Source: Photobacterium carnosum
Lineage (GTDB): Bacteria; Pseudomonadota; Gammaproteobacteria; Enterobacterales; Vibrionaceae
Direction: 5' to 3'
Length of the DNA stretch: 64,000 nt
NCBI RefSeq assembly: GCF_002849605.1
Contig: NZ_NPIB01000001.1
Span: 62,001 to 126,000, forward strand
Positions 1-8,396 of the stretch are shown here, one piece after another; position 1 is the stretch's first letter, and each line of letters begins with the position of its first letter. The notes below the pieces were generated by a model. The model was not told the DNA's origin, made no database searches, and was given only the letters and a program-made list of their open reading frames with translations. The position numbers were made by a program, and so were the translations under genes.

Positions 1-478
1 AGAAGAACGTATCGTGATCAGTTCGTGCAGGGTGATCTTCTGCAATGTTCAATGCATCGAAGTTGTGGAAAGCATCTTCAATTTCAGGACCCGCTTCAGT
101 TGTAAAACCAAGCTCACCAAAGAAACTTTCAATACGCTCAATGGTACGAGTCACTGGATGTAGACCACCATTTTCAATACGGCGACCCGGTAAAGAAACA
201 TCAACAGTTTCAGCGGCAAGCTTAGCTTCAAGCTCTGCACGTTGTAGACTGTCTTTACGCTCAACAAGTAATGTCTGTACTACTTGCTTTGCTTTATTGA
301 TCTCTTGACCCGCAGTGCGGCGTTCTTCTGGTGGTAATTTACCTAGGGCTTGTAGCTGAAGAGTTAAATGACCCTTCTTACCTAAAAATTGAACTCGAAC
401 TTCGTCCAAAGCGACTGATGAATCAGCCTGCTTAATAGCTGCCGTTGCGTTGGCAATAATCTCGTCTAGATGTTGCAT
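1..478 (-). CDS. pheS: Phenylalanyl-tRNA synthetase alpha subunit, N-terminal part (cut by window edge)
   Basis: This is the first 159 codons of the PheRS alpha chain, which charges tRNA-Phe as an alpha2beta2 enzyme with PheT. The reading frame is open from the ATG at 478 to the left edge. It begins [15 protein letters not shown], continues with the N-terminal coiled-coil region, and reaches the catalytic-domain start, where the motif [14 protein letters not shown] is visible. A GAGG element lies about 6 bases before the start. In E. coli pheS follows rplT directly; here a 1.8-kb stretch with three genes on the opposite strand separates them, so pheS probably has its own promoter. I looked for a Phe-rich attenuator leader peptide and did not find a convincing one. 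Confidence 0.95.
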   Translation of the reverse strand, partial: MQHLDEIIANATAAIKQADSSVALDEVRVQFLGKKGHLTLQLQALGKLPPEERRTAGQEINKAKQVVQTLLVERKDSLQRAELEAKLAAETVDVSLPGRRIENGGLHPVTRTIERIESFFGELGFTTEAGPEIEDAFHNFDALNIAEDHPARTDHDTFF

Positions 479-773
479 CGTATCCTCATCCACCCACAGG
501 TGGCGTCCTTAAGGGAGATATAAAATCGCATAATGATACATATTAAAGAAAGCAGCGTCTAAATCCAAATTGAATCGTAATAAAACAGTAAGTTTGGACG
601 AAAAAAAAACGTCTTTGGCTATTAAAATATGAAATTGTGCTTTATCAGTACACTAAAAGTAATTTCCAGTAAACTATAAAACAAATTTCGCACTCCTATA
701 TTCCATTTTTCTCTCTTTCTAAACCAAGCCAAAAAAAGTAAATTTCAGCTATATTTATTTTGGAATAATTATC

Positions 774-1043
774 ATGAACACCCAATCTTTTTCAGCCCTA
801 ATCAAAATGAGCACGTTTGCATCTCTACTCTGCTTTGGGCTAGTCATCCTCGGTAATTATGGGATGTTCTTAAGTATGCCAGTTGAAATGAAAGACAACT
901 TAAGTAATCAAATGCACATTGATTATATCCATCTCATTTACTATGTTGGATTCAATTTTATCTTTGTTGGATTTCTTGCTTATTTATTAGTTGGACTTAA
1001 ACATTCACAACAGCAAATGAAGACTTTTTTAGCTCAACACTAA
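774..1043 (+). CDS. Small two-helix membrane protein, tandem paralog 1
   Basis: Not recognised as a named family. The 89-residue protein has two hydrophobic segments, roughly residues 14-34 and 54-76, with a short polar loop between and a charged tail, so it should sit in the inner membrane as a hairpin. A GGAAT element precedes the ATG by about 9 bases. The protein 180 bases downstream on the same strand (1225-1476) is a clear relative: both begin MNTQ and share (L)(I/S)K-x-ST near residue 12, LGNY near residue 27, SMP near residue 35 and a GFN motif at the start of the second helix. Function unknown. Confidence 0.7.
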   Translation: MNTQSFSALIKMSTFASLLCFGLVILGNYGMFLSMPVEMKDNLSNQMHIDYIHLIYYVGFNFIFVGFLAYLLVGLKHSQQQMKTFLAQH

Positions 1044-1076
1044 TAATCATCTTCATTTAATATCCCTTTTTTAAAC

Positions 1077-1123
1077 CATAACAAACCACGTTATTATTAA
1101 ATATAAAAATGTAGTTTGTTATG
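1077..1123. repeat. Perfect 10-bp inverted repeat between the two paralogs
   Basis: The arms CATAACAAAC (1077-1086) and GTTTGTTATG (1114-1123) are perfect complements, separated by 27 bases of AT-rich sequence. There is no T-run after the right arm, so it does not look like an intrinsic terminator. It lies about 100 bases before the second paralog and could be an operator or a transcript hairpin; this is inference only. Confidence 0.5.
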
Positions 1124-1224
1124 CGACCCAACTCACCTACATTTCAGATGTTTTTTATCAATTTTGTTTTAAAATTACTCTTTTCAGTGTAAGTTATGAT
1201 CAAAATCAATGTTAGGACTTCATA

Positions 1225-1476
1225 ATGAATACTCAAGATCTTGCCGCTCTCTCTAAAATATCAACTATCGCAGCAATTCTTTGTACTGCCCTACTGTTAC
1301 TTGGTAACTATAACCTTGCATCAGCAATGCCAATTGCTCCTGAAGATGGCTTCAATTTTATTAATCTTGTGTTCTTTATAGGTTTCAATACGTTATTTGT
1401 TACTTTCCTAGCGTTTTTACTTAAAACTCTCGCAACCGCAAATAAAAAGCGTAATCAACGTTATGCCCGTACATAA
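1225..1476 (+). CDS. Small two-helix membrane protein, tandem paralog 2
   Basis: An 83-residue relative of the protein at 774-1043, with the same architecture: a hydrophobic segment at about residues 13-34, a short acidic loop (EDGF), a second hydrophobic segment at about residues 47-67 and a basic tail (KKRNQR). The basic tail suggests a cytoplasmic C-terminus. The ATG at 1225 has AGGAC about 8 bases upstream. An intrinsic terminator follows at 1503-1540. The loop is shorter than in paralog 1 and the tail more basic, so the two copies have diverged well beyond a recent duplication. Function unknown. Confidence 0.7.
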   Translation: MNTQDLAALSKISTIAAILCTALLLLGNYNLASAMPIAPEDGFNFINLVFFIGFNTLFVTFLAFLLKTLATANKKRNQRYART

Positions 1477-1502
1477 TCGTTAATCCATCGATTCTATTTT
1501 AA

Positions 1503-1540
1503 AAACCAGTCATTCTACTGTATGAATAACTGGTTTTTTT
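1503..1540 (+). terminator. Intrinsic terminator of the small membrane protein gene
   Basis: AACCAGT-CATTC pairs with GAAT-A-ACTGGTT around a loop and is followed by seven T residues. It closes the transcript of the gene ending at 1476. Confidence 0.75.
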
Positions 1541-1738
1541 ATGCCTTTAATTCCCTTACCCAGCCATACCACAGCCATATACTAACCAAACATCCTTGTT
1601 GTGATTTATTTATATTGAAAATTAGACGTAATATTCAACTGCTAATTTATGTAACTATGTTAAAACAATTCATTGCACAAATTAAACTCAAATCAATAAA
1701 AATACATATAAGTAATTAAATTACAGGAATAATAAACC

Positions 1739-2221
1739 ATGGACATTAAAGTAATACCTATAACTGCCAATTTTGATATAGAACTCTGCAAAATAATCAA
1801 ACAAGTCGGCGCGGAGTTTGGAGCGGTAGGTGAAGGATTTGGTCCATCAGATGCTGAAGTTTTAAATATGAGCCGTTTTTATCACGATGGTGTCAGTAGT
1901 TTATATTTAATCGCGTTAGTCGATGGAAAGCTTGTTGGTGGATGTGGTATTGCCCCTTTCAATAACAGTAAAACAACGTGTGAATTAAAAAAACTATTTC
2001 TGCTACCTGATGGGCGTCAGCTAGGACTAGGAAAAAATCTCTCACTGCAATGTTTAGAATATGCCAAAGACAAAGGCTTTGAAGAATGTTATCTCGATAC
2101 CCTTGCTAGCATGCATTCTGCGGTATCTTTATATGAAAGATTGGGATTTACCCACCTAAAAAAACCATTAACAGGAACTCAACATAGTGGCTGTGATGTT
2201 TGGATGTTAAAAAAACTTTAG
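1739..2221 (+). CDS. GNAT-family N-acetyltransferase
   Basis: A 160-residue single-domain GNAT protein, expected to transfer an acetyl group from acetyl-CoA to an amine on an unknown substrate. Motif A is visible around residues 86-100: LKKLFLLPDGRQLGLGKNL carries the R/Q-x-x-G-x-G/A pyrophosphate-binding pattern as R-Q-L-G-L-G. The downstream helix and the SLYERLGF segment near residue 131 are the typical motif B region. AGGAAT lies about 9 bases before the ATG. The gene stands alone between the small membrane gene and the oppositely oriented rplT, and it shares the hairpin at 2244-2268 with rplT. The family is clear; the substrate cannot be read from sequence. Confidence 0.85.
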   Translation: MDIKVIPITANFDIELCKIIKQVGAEFGAVGEGFGPSDAEVLNMSRFYHDGVSSLYLIALVDGKLVGGCGIAPFNNSKTTCELKKLFLLPDGRQLGLGKNLSLQCLEYAKDKGFEECYLDTLASMHSAVSLYERLGFTHLKKPLTGTQHSGCDVWMLKKL

Positions 2222-2243
2222 AAAAAACATAATGTTCATAAAC

Positions 2244-2268
2244 GAAAAAAGGAGAGCCGAGGCTCTCC
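2244..2268 (-). terminator. Intrinsic terminator after rplT
   Basis: An 8-bp perfect stem, GGAGAGCC/GGCTCTCC, with a 2-base loop. On the minus strand it is followed by six T residues, so it ends the infC-rpmI-rplT transcript; the plus-strand side has only a short T-run and may also stop the GNAT gene. Confidence 0.8.
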
Positions 2269-2293
2269 TTTCAATATAAACTAGACTGATAAA

Positions 2294-2647
2294 TTACAGT
2301 GCAGCTTTTGCCTTTTCCACAAGAACAGTGAAAGTAGCTTTGTCAAATACAGCGATATCAGAAAGGATCTTACGATCGATTTCGATAGACGCTTTCTTAA
2401 GACCGTTGATTAGACGGCTGTAAGACATACCATTTTGACGTGCCGCAGCATTGATACGAGCAATCCAAAGTTGACGGAAAGTACGTTTCTTCTGACGACG
2501 GTCACGGTAAGCATATTGACCAGCTTTAGTAACAGCCTGGAAAGCTACACGGTAAACACGTGAACGTGCTCCGTAATAACCTTTAGCTTGTTTAAGAACT
2601 TTCTTGTGACGTGCACGCGCTTGTACACCACGTTTTACGCGAGGCAT
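2294..2647 (-). CDS. rplT: 50S ribosomal protein L20
   Basis: 117 residues, the usual length of L20. It begins [16 protein letters not shown] and is strongly basic throughout its extended N-terminal tail, followed by the globular part with [13 protein letters not shown] and [12 protein letters not shown], all signature L20 segments. L20 binds 23S rRNA early in 50S assembly. In E. coli it also represses translation of rpmI and rplT from their own mRNA, which the same gene order here would allow, but I have not folded the operator. It lies 60 bases after rpmI in the infC-rpmI-rplT operon. Confidence 0.98.
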   Translation of the reverse strand: MPRVKRGVQARARHKKVLKQAKGYYGARSRVYRVAFQAVTKAGQYAYRDRRQKKRTFRQLWIARINAAARQNGMSYSRLINGLKKASIEIDRKILSDIAVFDKATFTVLVEKAKAAL

Positions 2648-2707
2648 AGGAGACTCCTAACTAAAATTAAAAAATATAAAACTAAAAACGATTAAACGAT
2701 CAAACGA

Positions 2708-2902
2708 TTAAGCGAACGGAAGCATACGAGCAACTGCAGCCACTTCACAACGAGGAAGGATTGCATTTGGACGAAGCTGACGTTTGTTCTTAGTAGTACG
2801 TTTAGTCAGGATGTGACGCTTAGTAGCGTGCTTAAATTTAAAGCCACCAGCTGTTTTTTTGAAGCGCTTAGCTGCGCCACGATTTGTTTTCATCTTTGGC
2901 AT
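2708..2902 (-). CDS. rpmI: 50S ribosomal protein L35
   Basis: A 64-residue, highly basic protein beginning [17 protein letters not shown], the classical L35 start. A longer reading from 2920 would add MRSYHL before this; I prefer the ATG at 2902 because it gives the standard length and sequence. It lies between infC (about 100 bases upstream) and rplT (60 bases downstream) on the same strand, as in most gammaproteobacteria. Confidence 0.97.
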   Translation of the reverse strand: MPKMKTNRGAAKRFKKTAGGFKFKHATKRHILTKRTTKNKRQLRPNAILPRCEVAAVARMLPFA

Positions 2903-3003
2903 GAGATGATAACTCCGCATTGTTGATAGTTAATAATCATAGTAATAGGGCGAACAAAAAGTGCTACTAAAAGCAACACTTTTTAGCTACTTGAATGCCG
3001 TTA

Positions 3004-3555
3004 TTACTTCTTTTTTGGGGCAAGCATCATGGTCATTTGACGACCTTCTACTCGATTAGGGAAACTTTCACAGATAGCAATCTCTTCAAGTTCAGCCTTA
3101 ATACGATTAAGAAGCTCAATACCAATGCCTTGGTGGGCCATTTCACGACCACGGAAACGTAGTGTGACTTTACCCTTGTTGCCCTCTTCTAAAAAGCGAG
3201 TCAGGTTGCGTAGTTTTACCTGATAATCGCCTTCGTCTGTACCAGGTCGGAATTTAACTTCCTTGATCTGGATTTGTTTTTGATTTTTCTTTTGCTCTTT
3301 AGCAGCCTTGCTCTTTTCGAACAAGTACTTACCATAGTCCATCACGCGACAGACTGGTGGCTCGGCATTAGGGCTAATTTCAACTAGATCCACACCAGCA
3401 TCAAGAGCAACATTAATTGCTTCTTCAATAGAAACAACACCGACTGATTCGCCGTCAAGGCCAGTTAGACGAACTTCACGTACGCCACGAATTTCATCAT
3501 TCAGACGATGCGCGTTTTGCTTAACTGGTGCCTGGGTTCTTTTTCCGCCTTTAAT
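3004..3555 (-). CDS. infC: Translation initiation factor IF-3, with an AUU start codon
   Basis: IF-3 binds the 30S subunit and checks the start codon. Reading from the ATT at 3555 gives 183 residues beginning (M)[20 protein letters not shown], followed by the N-domain ([19 protein letters not shown]), a lysine-rich linker ([20 protein letters not shown]) and the C-domain. The first ATG/GTG-type codon in frame is a GTG at 3393, which would delete the N-domain, so the rare AUU is the true start, as known for E. coli infC, where it lets IF-3 limit its own synthesis. A GGAGG element lies 10 bases upstream, inside the end of thrS; the thrS stop codon is only 3 bases before the ATT, which suggests translational coupling. 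Confidence 0.96.
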   Translation of the reverse strand: MKGGKRTQAPVKQNAHRLNDEIRGVREVRLTGLDGESVGVVSIEEAINVALDAGVDLVEISPNAEPPVCRVMDYGKYLFEKSKAAKEQKKNQKQIQIKEVKFRPGTDEGDYQVKLRNLTRFLEEGNKGKVTLRFRGREMAHQGIGIELLNRIKAELEEIAICESFPNRVEGRQMTMMLAPKKK

Positions 3556-3558
3556 ACC

Positions 3559-5490
3559 TTATTCCTCCACAACATTGAGCTTACGATCGCTGATCTCTTC
3601 TTGCATAAATGCAATCAGTTCATCAATCTTAAATTTACCCAAATCTTTACCCTTGCGAGTACGAACTGCTACTACGCCTGCTTCGACTTCTTTGTCACCA
3701 CAAACGAGCATGAAAGGCACTCGCTTCAAAGTATGTTCGCGGATTTTAAAGCCAATCTTCTCATTTCTCAAGTCCGCATTGACTCTAATTCCACTTTTTT
3801 TCAATTTTTCTACAATTTCTTGCACATATTCTGCTTGAGAGTCAGTAATATTCATCACTACAGCTTGTTGAGGCGCCAACCATGTTGGGAAGAAGCCTGC
3901 ATAATCTTCGATAAGAATACCGATGAAGCGCTCTAGTGAACCAAGAATTGCACGGTGAATCATAACCGGTGTATGGCGTTCGTTGTCTTCACCTACATAT
4001 GTAGCGCCTAAACGCTCAGGTAATGCGAAGTCAAGCTGAACTGTACCACACTGCCATGCGCGATCAAGACAATCGTGAAGTGTAAACTCGATCTTAGGAC
4101 CGTAGAATGCACCCTCACCTTCTTGAATGTCAAATGGAATGTCCATTGATTCAAGCGCGGTAACTAAATCGGCTTCAGCCTTGTCCCACATTGCATCAGA
4201 ACCCACACGTTTTTCAGGACGGGTAGATAATTTAACAACAATGTTATCAAAACCAAATGTCTTGTATGTATCATACACCATTTCGATGCAAGATGTAACT
4301 TCTTGTTGTACTTGTGCTTCTGTACAAAAAATATGCGCATCATCTTGGGTAAAACCACGAACACGCATAATGCCGTGAAGTGAACCTGAAGGCTCATTAC
4401 GGTGACAAGCACCAAACTCAGCCATACGTAATGGTAAATCACGGTATGACTTAAGACCTTGGTTAAATATCTGTACGTGACCAGGACAGTTCATTGGCTT
4501 AATTGCATATTCACGGTTCTCAGAACTTGTTGTGAACATTGCCTCAGCGTACTTATCCCAGTGACCAGAACGTTCCCAAAGCACACGGTCCATCATTAAT
4601 GGGCCTTTTACTTCTTGGTAATCATATTCATTCAGTTTTTCACGAACAAATACTTCTAGCTCACGGAAGATAGTCCAACCGTTGTGATGCCAGAATACCA
4701 TACCAGGTGCTTCTTGCTGCATGTGGAATAAATCAAGTTGCTTACCAATCTTACGGTGGTCACGTTTTGCAGCTTCTTCTAGACGCGTTATATGCGCTTT
4801 CAGTGCTTTCTTATCGTGGAATGCAGTACCGTAGATACGTTGCAGCATCTTGTTATCACTATTACCGCGCCAGTATGCACCAGCAACGCTTAATAGCTTG
4901 AAGTTCTGACAGAAACCCATGTGTGGAACGTGAGGACCACGACACATGTCAATGTATTCTTCATGATGATATAAACCAGGACGATCGTCACGTGCAACGT
5001 TTTCATCTAGGATTTCAATTTTATACGTTTCGCCACGTGCATCAAACGCATCACGCGCTTCTTGCCAGCTTACGTTTTTCTTCACAACTTGATATTTAGT
5101 TTTTGCTAGTGCAAGCATACGCTTTTCAATAACATCAAGATCTTCTTGTGTTAAAGATTGCTCTAGATCGATATCGTAGTAAAAACCATTGTCAATTGTA
5201 GGACCGATCGCCATTTTTGCTTCAGGGTACAATTGCTTAATTGCATGACCTAGCAAGTGTGCACATGAGTGACGAACGATTTCAAGACCATCAATATCAT
5301 CTTTTACAGTAATGATTTCTAGGCTTGCATCATTTTCGATAAGATCACAAGCGTCAACACGAACACCATCGACACGTCCTGCAATGGTTGCTTTCGCAAG
5401 ACCAGGACCAATTGAAAGTGCAACGTCCATAGTTGATACAGCATCGTCGAATTGACGTTGACTACCGTCTGGAAGAGTAATAACTGGCAT
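3559..5490 (-). CDS. thrS: Threonyl-tRNA synthetase
   Basis: 643 residues, the standard length. Domains in order: TGS (about 1-62), the editing N2 domain with the [10 protein letters not shown] zinc-type motif (about 73-82) and its later cysteine, then the class II catalytic core with motif 2 ([25 protein letters not shown]) and motif 3 ([17 protein letters not shown]), and the C-terminal anticodon-binding domain. It charges tRNA-Thr and clears Ser-tRNA-Thr. AAGGAT lies 6 bases before the ATG. The 5' leader of about 140 bases contains a hairpin that looks like a tRNA-Thr anticodon arm (5511-5531), so the gene is probably translationally autoregulated as in E. coli. It forms the head of the thrS-infC-rpmI-rplT cluster. 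Confidence 0.98.
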   Translation of the reverse strand: MPVITLPDGSQRQFDDAVSTMDVALSIGPGLAKATIAGRVDGVRVDACDLIENDASLEIITVKDDIDGLEIVRHSCAHLLGHAIKQLYPEAKMAIGPTIDNGFYYDIDLEQSLTQEDLDVIEKRMLALAKTKYQVVKKNVSWQEARDAFDARGETYKIEILDENVARDDRPGLYHHEEYIDMCRGPHVPHMGFCQNFKLLSVAGAYWRGNSDNKMLQRIYGTAFHDKKALKAHITRLEEAAKRDHRKIGKQLDLFHMQQEAPGMVFWHHNGWTIFRELEVFVREKLNEYDYQEVKGPLMMDRVLWERSGHWDKYAEAMFTTSSENREYAIKPMNCPGHVQIFNQGLKSYRDLPLRMAEFGACHRNEPSGSLHGIMRVRGFTQDDAHIFCTEAQVQQEVTSCIEMVYDTYKTFGFDNIVVKLSTRPEKRVGSDAMWDKAEADLVTALESMDIPFDIQEGEGAFYGPKIEFTLHDCLDRAWQCGTVQLDFALPERLGATYVGEDNERHTPVMIHRAILGSLERFIGILIEDYAGFFPTWLAPQQAVVMNITDSQAEYVQEIVEKLKKSGIRVNADLRNEKIGFKIREHTLKRVPFMLVCGDKEVEAGVVAVRTRKGKDLGKFKIDELIAFMQEEISDRKLNVVEE

Positions 5491-5510
5491 TTAAATATCC
5501 TTAAACAGTG

Positions 5511-5531
5511 GTGCCACACACCAAGTAGCAC
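5511..5531 (-). promoter_or_regulatory. thrS leader hairpin mimicking the tRNA-Thr(GGU) anticodon arm
   Basis: Read on the minus strand, GTGCTAC and GTGGCAC form a 7-bp stem (one U-G pair) enclosing the 7-base loop TTGGTGT. In tRNA numbering the loop has U at 33 and GGU at 34-36, the anticodon of tRNA-Thr(GGU). The hairpin ends 21 bases before the start codon, just upstream of the AAGGAT ribosome-binding site. In E. coli, ThrRS represses thrS by binding an operator that imitates its tRNA anticodon arm; this hairpin is in the right place and has the right loop for the same role. The fold was drawn by hand. Confidence 0.65.
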
Positions 5532-5634
5532 ATGTTGAGTTAATAAAGCTTTTAGAGAAGCTTTCTATTAATAAAAATGTTTTTACTTTGATGCCGCAAC
5601 ACAGAGCTACATACTAAGGTAAAAACAGGGGGAC

Positions 5635-5663
5635 ACTATACAAACGGTAACAAGATATTGCAA
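5635..5663 (-). promoter_or_regulatory. Probable sigma-70 promoter of thrS
   Basis: On the minus strand TTGCAA (5663-5658) and TATAGT (5640-5635) are separated by exactly 17 bases. Transcription would start near 5628 and give a leader of roughly 138 bases that includes the anticodon-like hairpin. Confidence 0.6.
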
Positions 5664-5689
5664 AGGATCGCCCTATTTTTTTATGGTTT

Positions 5690-6016
5690 CTATTTAACTA
5701 AGGCGTAATTCACTACATACAATTTTTCAATACCCGGATAAATATCGTGAATCACCGCTTTTAATTCAGCTAATGTCATGTTTTCTTGCTGAGCGTGAAA
5801 TTCATTAAGATCATTAAATGCAATCGGATCAACGGTTAAAATATTTAAACGACAAAACCAGCGTCCCTCTTCATACGTCGAGACATCAACCGTCGTACCA
5901 GGTACATAATAGCTTTCCGCTTCATCACGAATAGTAATGGTTTTCTTTCCTGACAAAATATCACTTTCAAAACGTGAGAAAAATGTCATTTCCGTCGGGA
6001 TTATAGTCGTGCTCAT
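5690..6016 (-). CDS. yqfB: N4-acetylcytidine amidohydrolase (YqfB/ASCH family)
   Basis: A 108-residue ASCH-domain protein closely resembling E. coli YqfB, which deacetylates N4-acetylcytidine to cytidine. Matching segments are the N-terminal TFFSRFESDILSGKKTITIRDE, with the KKTITIRDE core containing the expected lysine and glutamate, and QQENMTLAELK with DIYPG near the C-terminus. An upstream extension is open to 6115, but ATG 6016 has AAAGGA 8 bases before it and gives the family length, so I use it. It is read toward thrS and the thrS promoter lies just after its stop codon. Confidence 0.9.
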   Translation of the reverse strand: MSTTIIPTEMTFFSRFESDILSGKKTITIRDEAESYYVPGTTVDVSTYEEGRWFCRLNILTVDPIAFNDLNEFHAQQENMTLAELKAVIHDIYPGIEKLYVVNYALVK

Positions 6017-6294
6017 TATGGTGTCCTTTATTACCGAATAAATTTTCGGCATAGAGTAACTGTAAATATTTAAAAGTAAACGAACAATAACAAAGAAAAT
6101 GAAATATTCAAGCAAGATAAATAAGAATTTATTTTTAATATAGAAATAATATATTCTTTATTTTCAGTAGGATAGGTATTTTTCTTTTGTTATTCATTAA
6201 AATAGCCGCGACTTCACAGATATATCTAAATGAAATGGACTAAGATGTTGATAGACAAGTTTTATCTAGTCCAATTTAATGCGTGGAGGATGCT

Positions 6295-7158
6295 ATGTGG
6301 CAGGCTATTTCTCACCAATTGTCAGAAGTACTTGGTCGACAGTTCAAAATAAGTGAACGTGAAGCTATTCAAGGCGGTGATGTAAACCAATGTTATTGTG
6401 TTGGCGATGGCGAACAACGTTTTTTTATTAAGCTTAATGATAAAGATCAACTCACTGTTTTTGAAACCGAAGCTGAGAGTTTACGTATTCTTAATGAAGC
6501 TGATTGTGTTCAGGTTCCTCAACACTTTCATCTTGGTACTTGCCGTGACAAATCCTTCCTAATTTTAAATTATCTTCCCACCAAAACGATTGATGCCGAT
6601 GCGGGTTATAAACTTGGTCAACAATTGGCACAACTTCATTTATGGGGTGAACAAGTTGAATACGGATTTGATTTTGATAACTATATTGGTTTAACACCCC
6701 AACCTAATAAATGGCGTCGACGCTGGGATAAATTTTTTGCAGAGCAGCGTATTGAATGGCAATTGCAACTTTGTGAAGAAAAAGGACTTCATTTCGGTGA
6801 CATTGACACAATAACAGCTAATGTCGCGCAAAGGTTAAGCAATCACCAGCCTAAACCTTCATTACTTCATGGTGACTTATGGCATGGTAATACCGCATTA
6901 ACAGTATCCGGACCTATCATTTTTGATCCTGCCACCTATTGGGGTGATCGTGAATGTGATATCGCAATGACAGAATTATTTGGAGGGTTTCCTGCTAGTT
7001 TCTATGACGGCTATCAGTCAATCTATCCTTTAGATGACGGATATCAAGACCGCAAAGATCTGTATAATCTTTATCATATACTTAACCATTGTAATCTATT
7101 TGGTGGTGAATATATGGGCCAAGCGCAGCATATTATTGCTAAGTTGATGTTGGAATAG
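6295..7158 (+). CDS. Fructosamine kinase family protein (YniA-like)
   Basis: A 287-residue protein of the fructosamine-3-kinase family within the aminoglycoside-phosphotransferase fold; the family phosphorylates ketosamine groups on glycated molecules, probably to remove them. Visible motifs: an N-terminal IQGGDVNQCY loop, the ATP-lysine segment FFIKLND, the catalytic loop LLHGDLWHGN near residue 201, and the metal site IFDPATYWGDRECDIAM. The ATG at 6295 has GGAGG 5 bases upstream; a GTG at 6283 in the same frame would place that element inside the gene, so it is rejected. In E. coli yniA also lies near thrS, which supports orthology. A hairpin at 7186-7213 follows. Confidence 0.88.
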   Translation: MWQAISHQLSEVLGRQFKISEREAIQGGDVNQCYCVGDGEQRFFIKLNDKDQLTVFETEAESLRILNEADCVQVPQHFHLGTCRDKSFLILNYLPTKTIDADAGYKLGQQLAQLHLWGEQVEYGFDFDNYIGLTPQPNKWRRRWDKFFAEQRIEWQLQLCEEKGLHFGDIDTITANVAQRLSNHQPKPSLLHGDLWHGNTALTVSGPIIFDPATYWGDRECDIAMTELFGGFPASFYDGYQSIYPLDDGYQDRKDLYNLYHILNHCNLFGGEYMGQAQHIIAKLMLE

Positions 7159-7185
7159 TAACAACGATTGTATATTTTTTTATCT

Positions 7186-7213
7186 GACACCAACACCACT
7201 CAGTGTTGGTGTC
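7186..7213 (+). terminator. Hairpin after the fructosamine kinase gene
   Basis: A perfect 11-bp stem, GACACCAACAC/GTGTTGGTGTC, with a 6-base loop, followed by a weak pyrimidine tail (CTTCTC). Likely a terminator, though the U-tract is poor. Confidence 0.55.
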
Positions 7214-7319
7214 CTTCTCACCAAAATTCGCAAAATAGATAACAAACAACTAGGATCAATAATAATATACGGCACAATAAATCAAACGATACCGTTAATA
7301 TCTGTATTAAGGATCTGTT

Positions 7320-7523
7320 ATGCACAAATATTCAAATCAAAATGTCAGTTGTCCACATTGTGGTCACATTATAAAAATCCCTCTTGATGCGAGTGCTGGC
7401 AGTCAAGAGTTCTATGATGACTGTTCTATTTGCTGTAATCCGATTCATTTAACCATGGAAGTTGATGAACTACATAAGACAATTAATCTCTTTGTTGATG
7501 CTGATGACGAACAAATCTTTTAA
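7320..7523 (+). CDS. CPXCG-type cysteine-rich small protein
   Basis: A 67-residue protein with CPHCG at residues 11-15 and a second pair, CSIC-C, at about 36-40, the layout of the CPXCG domain proteins; the four cysteines probably hold a zinc ion. The rest is acidic, with VDADDEQ at the end. AAGGA lies 7 bases before the ATG. It runs convergently into riboflavin synthase with only 5 bases between the stop codons. The family has no assigned function. Confidence 0.85.
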   Translation: MHKYSNQNVSCPHCGHIIKIPLDASAGSQEFYDDCSICCNPIHLTMEVDELHKTINLFVDADDEQIF

Positions 7524-7528
7524 TATTA

Positions 7529-8134
7529 TTATTTGGTTGCCATTACTCGCTCAACAGTATCAACAATCGCTTGTGTTTGTGGATCAATTTCAATATTAAT
7601 AACATCATTTATCATGCGACTTTCAAGGTTCGTGCGTTGTAGTGTTTCAGGAATTAAATTGACATTAAAGCAACAGTCTTTCACTTCACCAATCGTTAAG
7701 CTGATACCATCAATACCAATGTAACCTTTCGCAAAAATATATTTCATCAAATGGGTTGGCACAGAAAACCACACTTGATGATTATTCTCAGAAATATTCA
7801 CCGCCGAAACAATAGCAGTCGCCATAATATGGCCTGACATTGCATGACCGCCAATCTCATCACCAAATTTAGCAGCCCGTTCGACATTGACATAATCCCC
7901 AACATTGAGCAGGCCTAAATTAGTCACATTCAACGTTTCTTGCATTAAATCAAAAGAAACTAATTGTTGTTCAATATGAGTTACCGTTAAACAACAACCA
8001 TTATGGGCTACAGACGCCCCTAGTGTTAATCCTTGTATGAGTTCATTTGGCAATCGAATGATATGCGTTTGAAAATTCTCTTTTTTATCAATATTAATGA
8101 CTTGTGCTACGCCTTGTATAATTCCAGTAAACAT
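7529..8134 (-). CDS. ribE: Riboflavin synthase, alpha subunit
   Basis: A 201-residue protein with the two homologous lumazine-binding domains of riboflavin synthase, which dismutates two 6,7-dimethyl-8-ribityllumazine molecules into riboflavin and a pyrimidinedione. Visible motifs: MFTGIIQG at the start, HNGCCLTV (about 44-51), the GGHAMSGH signature (about 94-101), [12 protein letters not shown], and IPETLQRTN, which corresponds to the second active-site region. Because Photobacterium also has the related, non-catalytic lumazine protein, I compared the motifs: catalytic segments are intact here, so this is the enzyme. I saw no FMN riboswitch in front of it. Confidence 0.93.
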   Translation of the reverse strand: MFTGIIQGVAQVINIDKKENFQTHIIRLPNELIQGLTLGASVAHNGCCLTVTHIEQQLVSFDLMQETLNVTNLGLLNVGDYVNVERAAKFGDEIGGHAMSGHIMATAIVSAVNISENNHQVWFSVPTHLMKYIFAKGYIGIDGISLTIGEVKDCCFNVNLIPETLQRTNLESRMINDVINIEIDPQTQAIVDTVERVMATK

Positions 8135-8396
8135 ATCGATCCTTATGCCTAGTTAACTTAATTGATCTATTATTAATATCTTGATTTATTCAATACTATT
8201 CAATTTATACTTATATATTGAATAAAATAACTCTTTACCCACTATTTTTATTAAAATTTACGTTTTGACATTAAGGTGACACTTTTCAATACGATAAGCG
8301 TATTACTTGTATAACAATAAAAGTTAGCCTATTTTATCTAACTTTCTCTATTTTCTACATTTAGCTAATAAATATAATACGCATTAAAGGTACTCT

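Noticed and set aside
479..773. Phe-rich attenuator leader peptide (pheM) for pheS
   Set aside because: A frame with several Phe codons exists on the minus strand but has no start codon, and no terminator/antiterminator pair was evident.
1522..1719. 65-codon open frame after the small membrane protein gene
   Set aside because: It begins inside the terminator hairpin, has no ribosome-binding site and no protein-like pattern.
7529..8134. Lumazine protein of Photobacterium light organs instead of riboflavin synthase
   Set aside because: The catalytic segments ([29 protein letters not shown]) are intact, and no lux genes are near.
8135..8396. FMN riboswitch in front of ribE
   Set aside because: None of the conserved RFN-element segments could be found on either strand.
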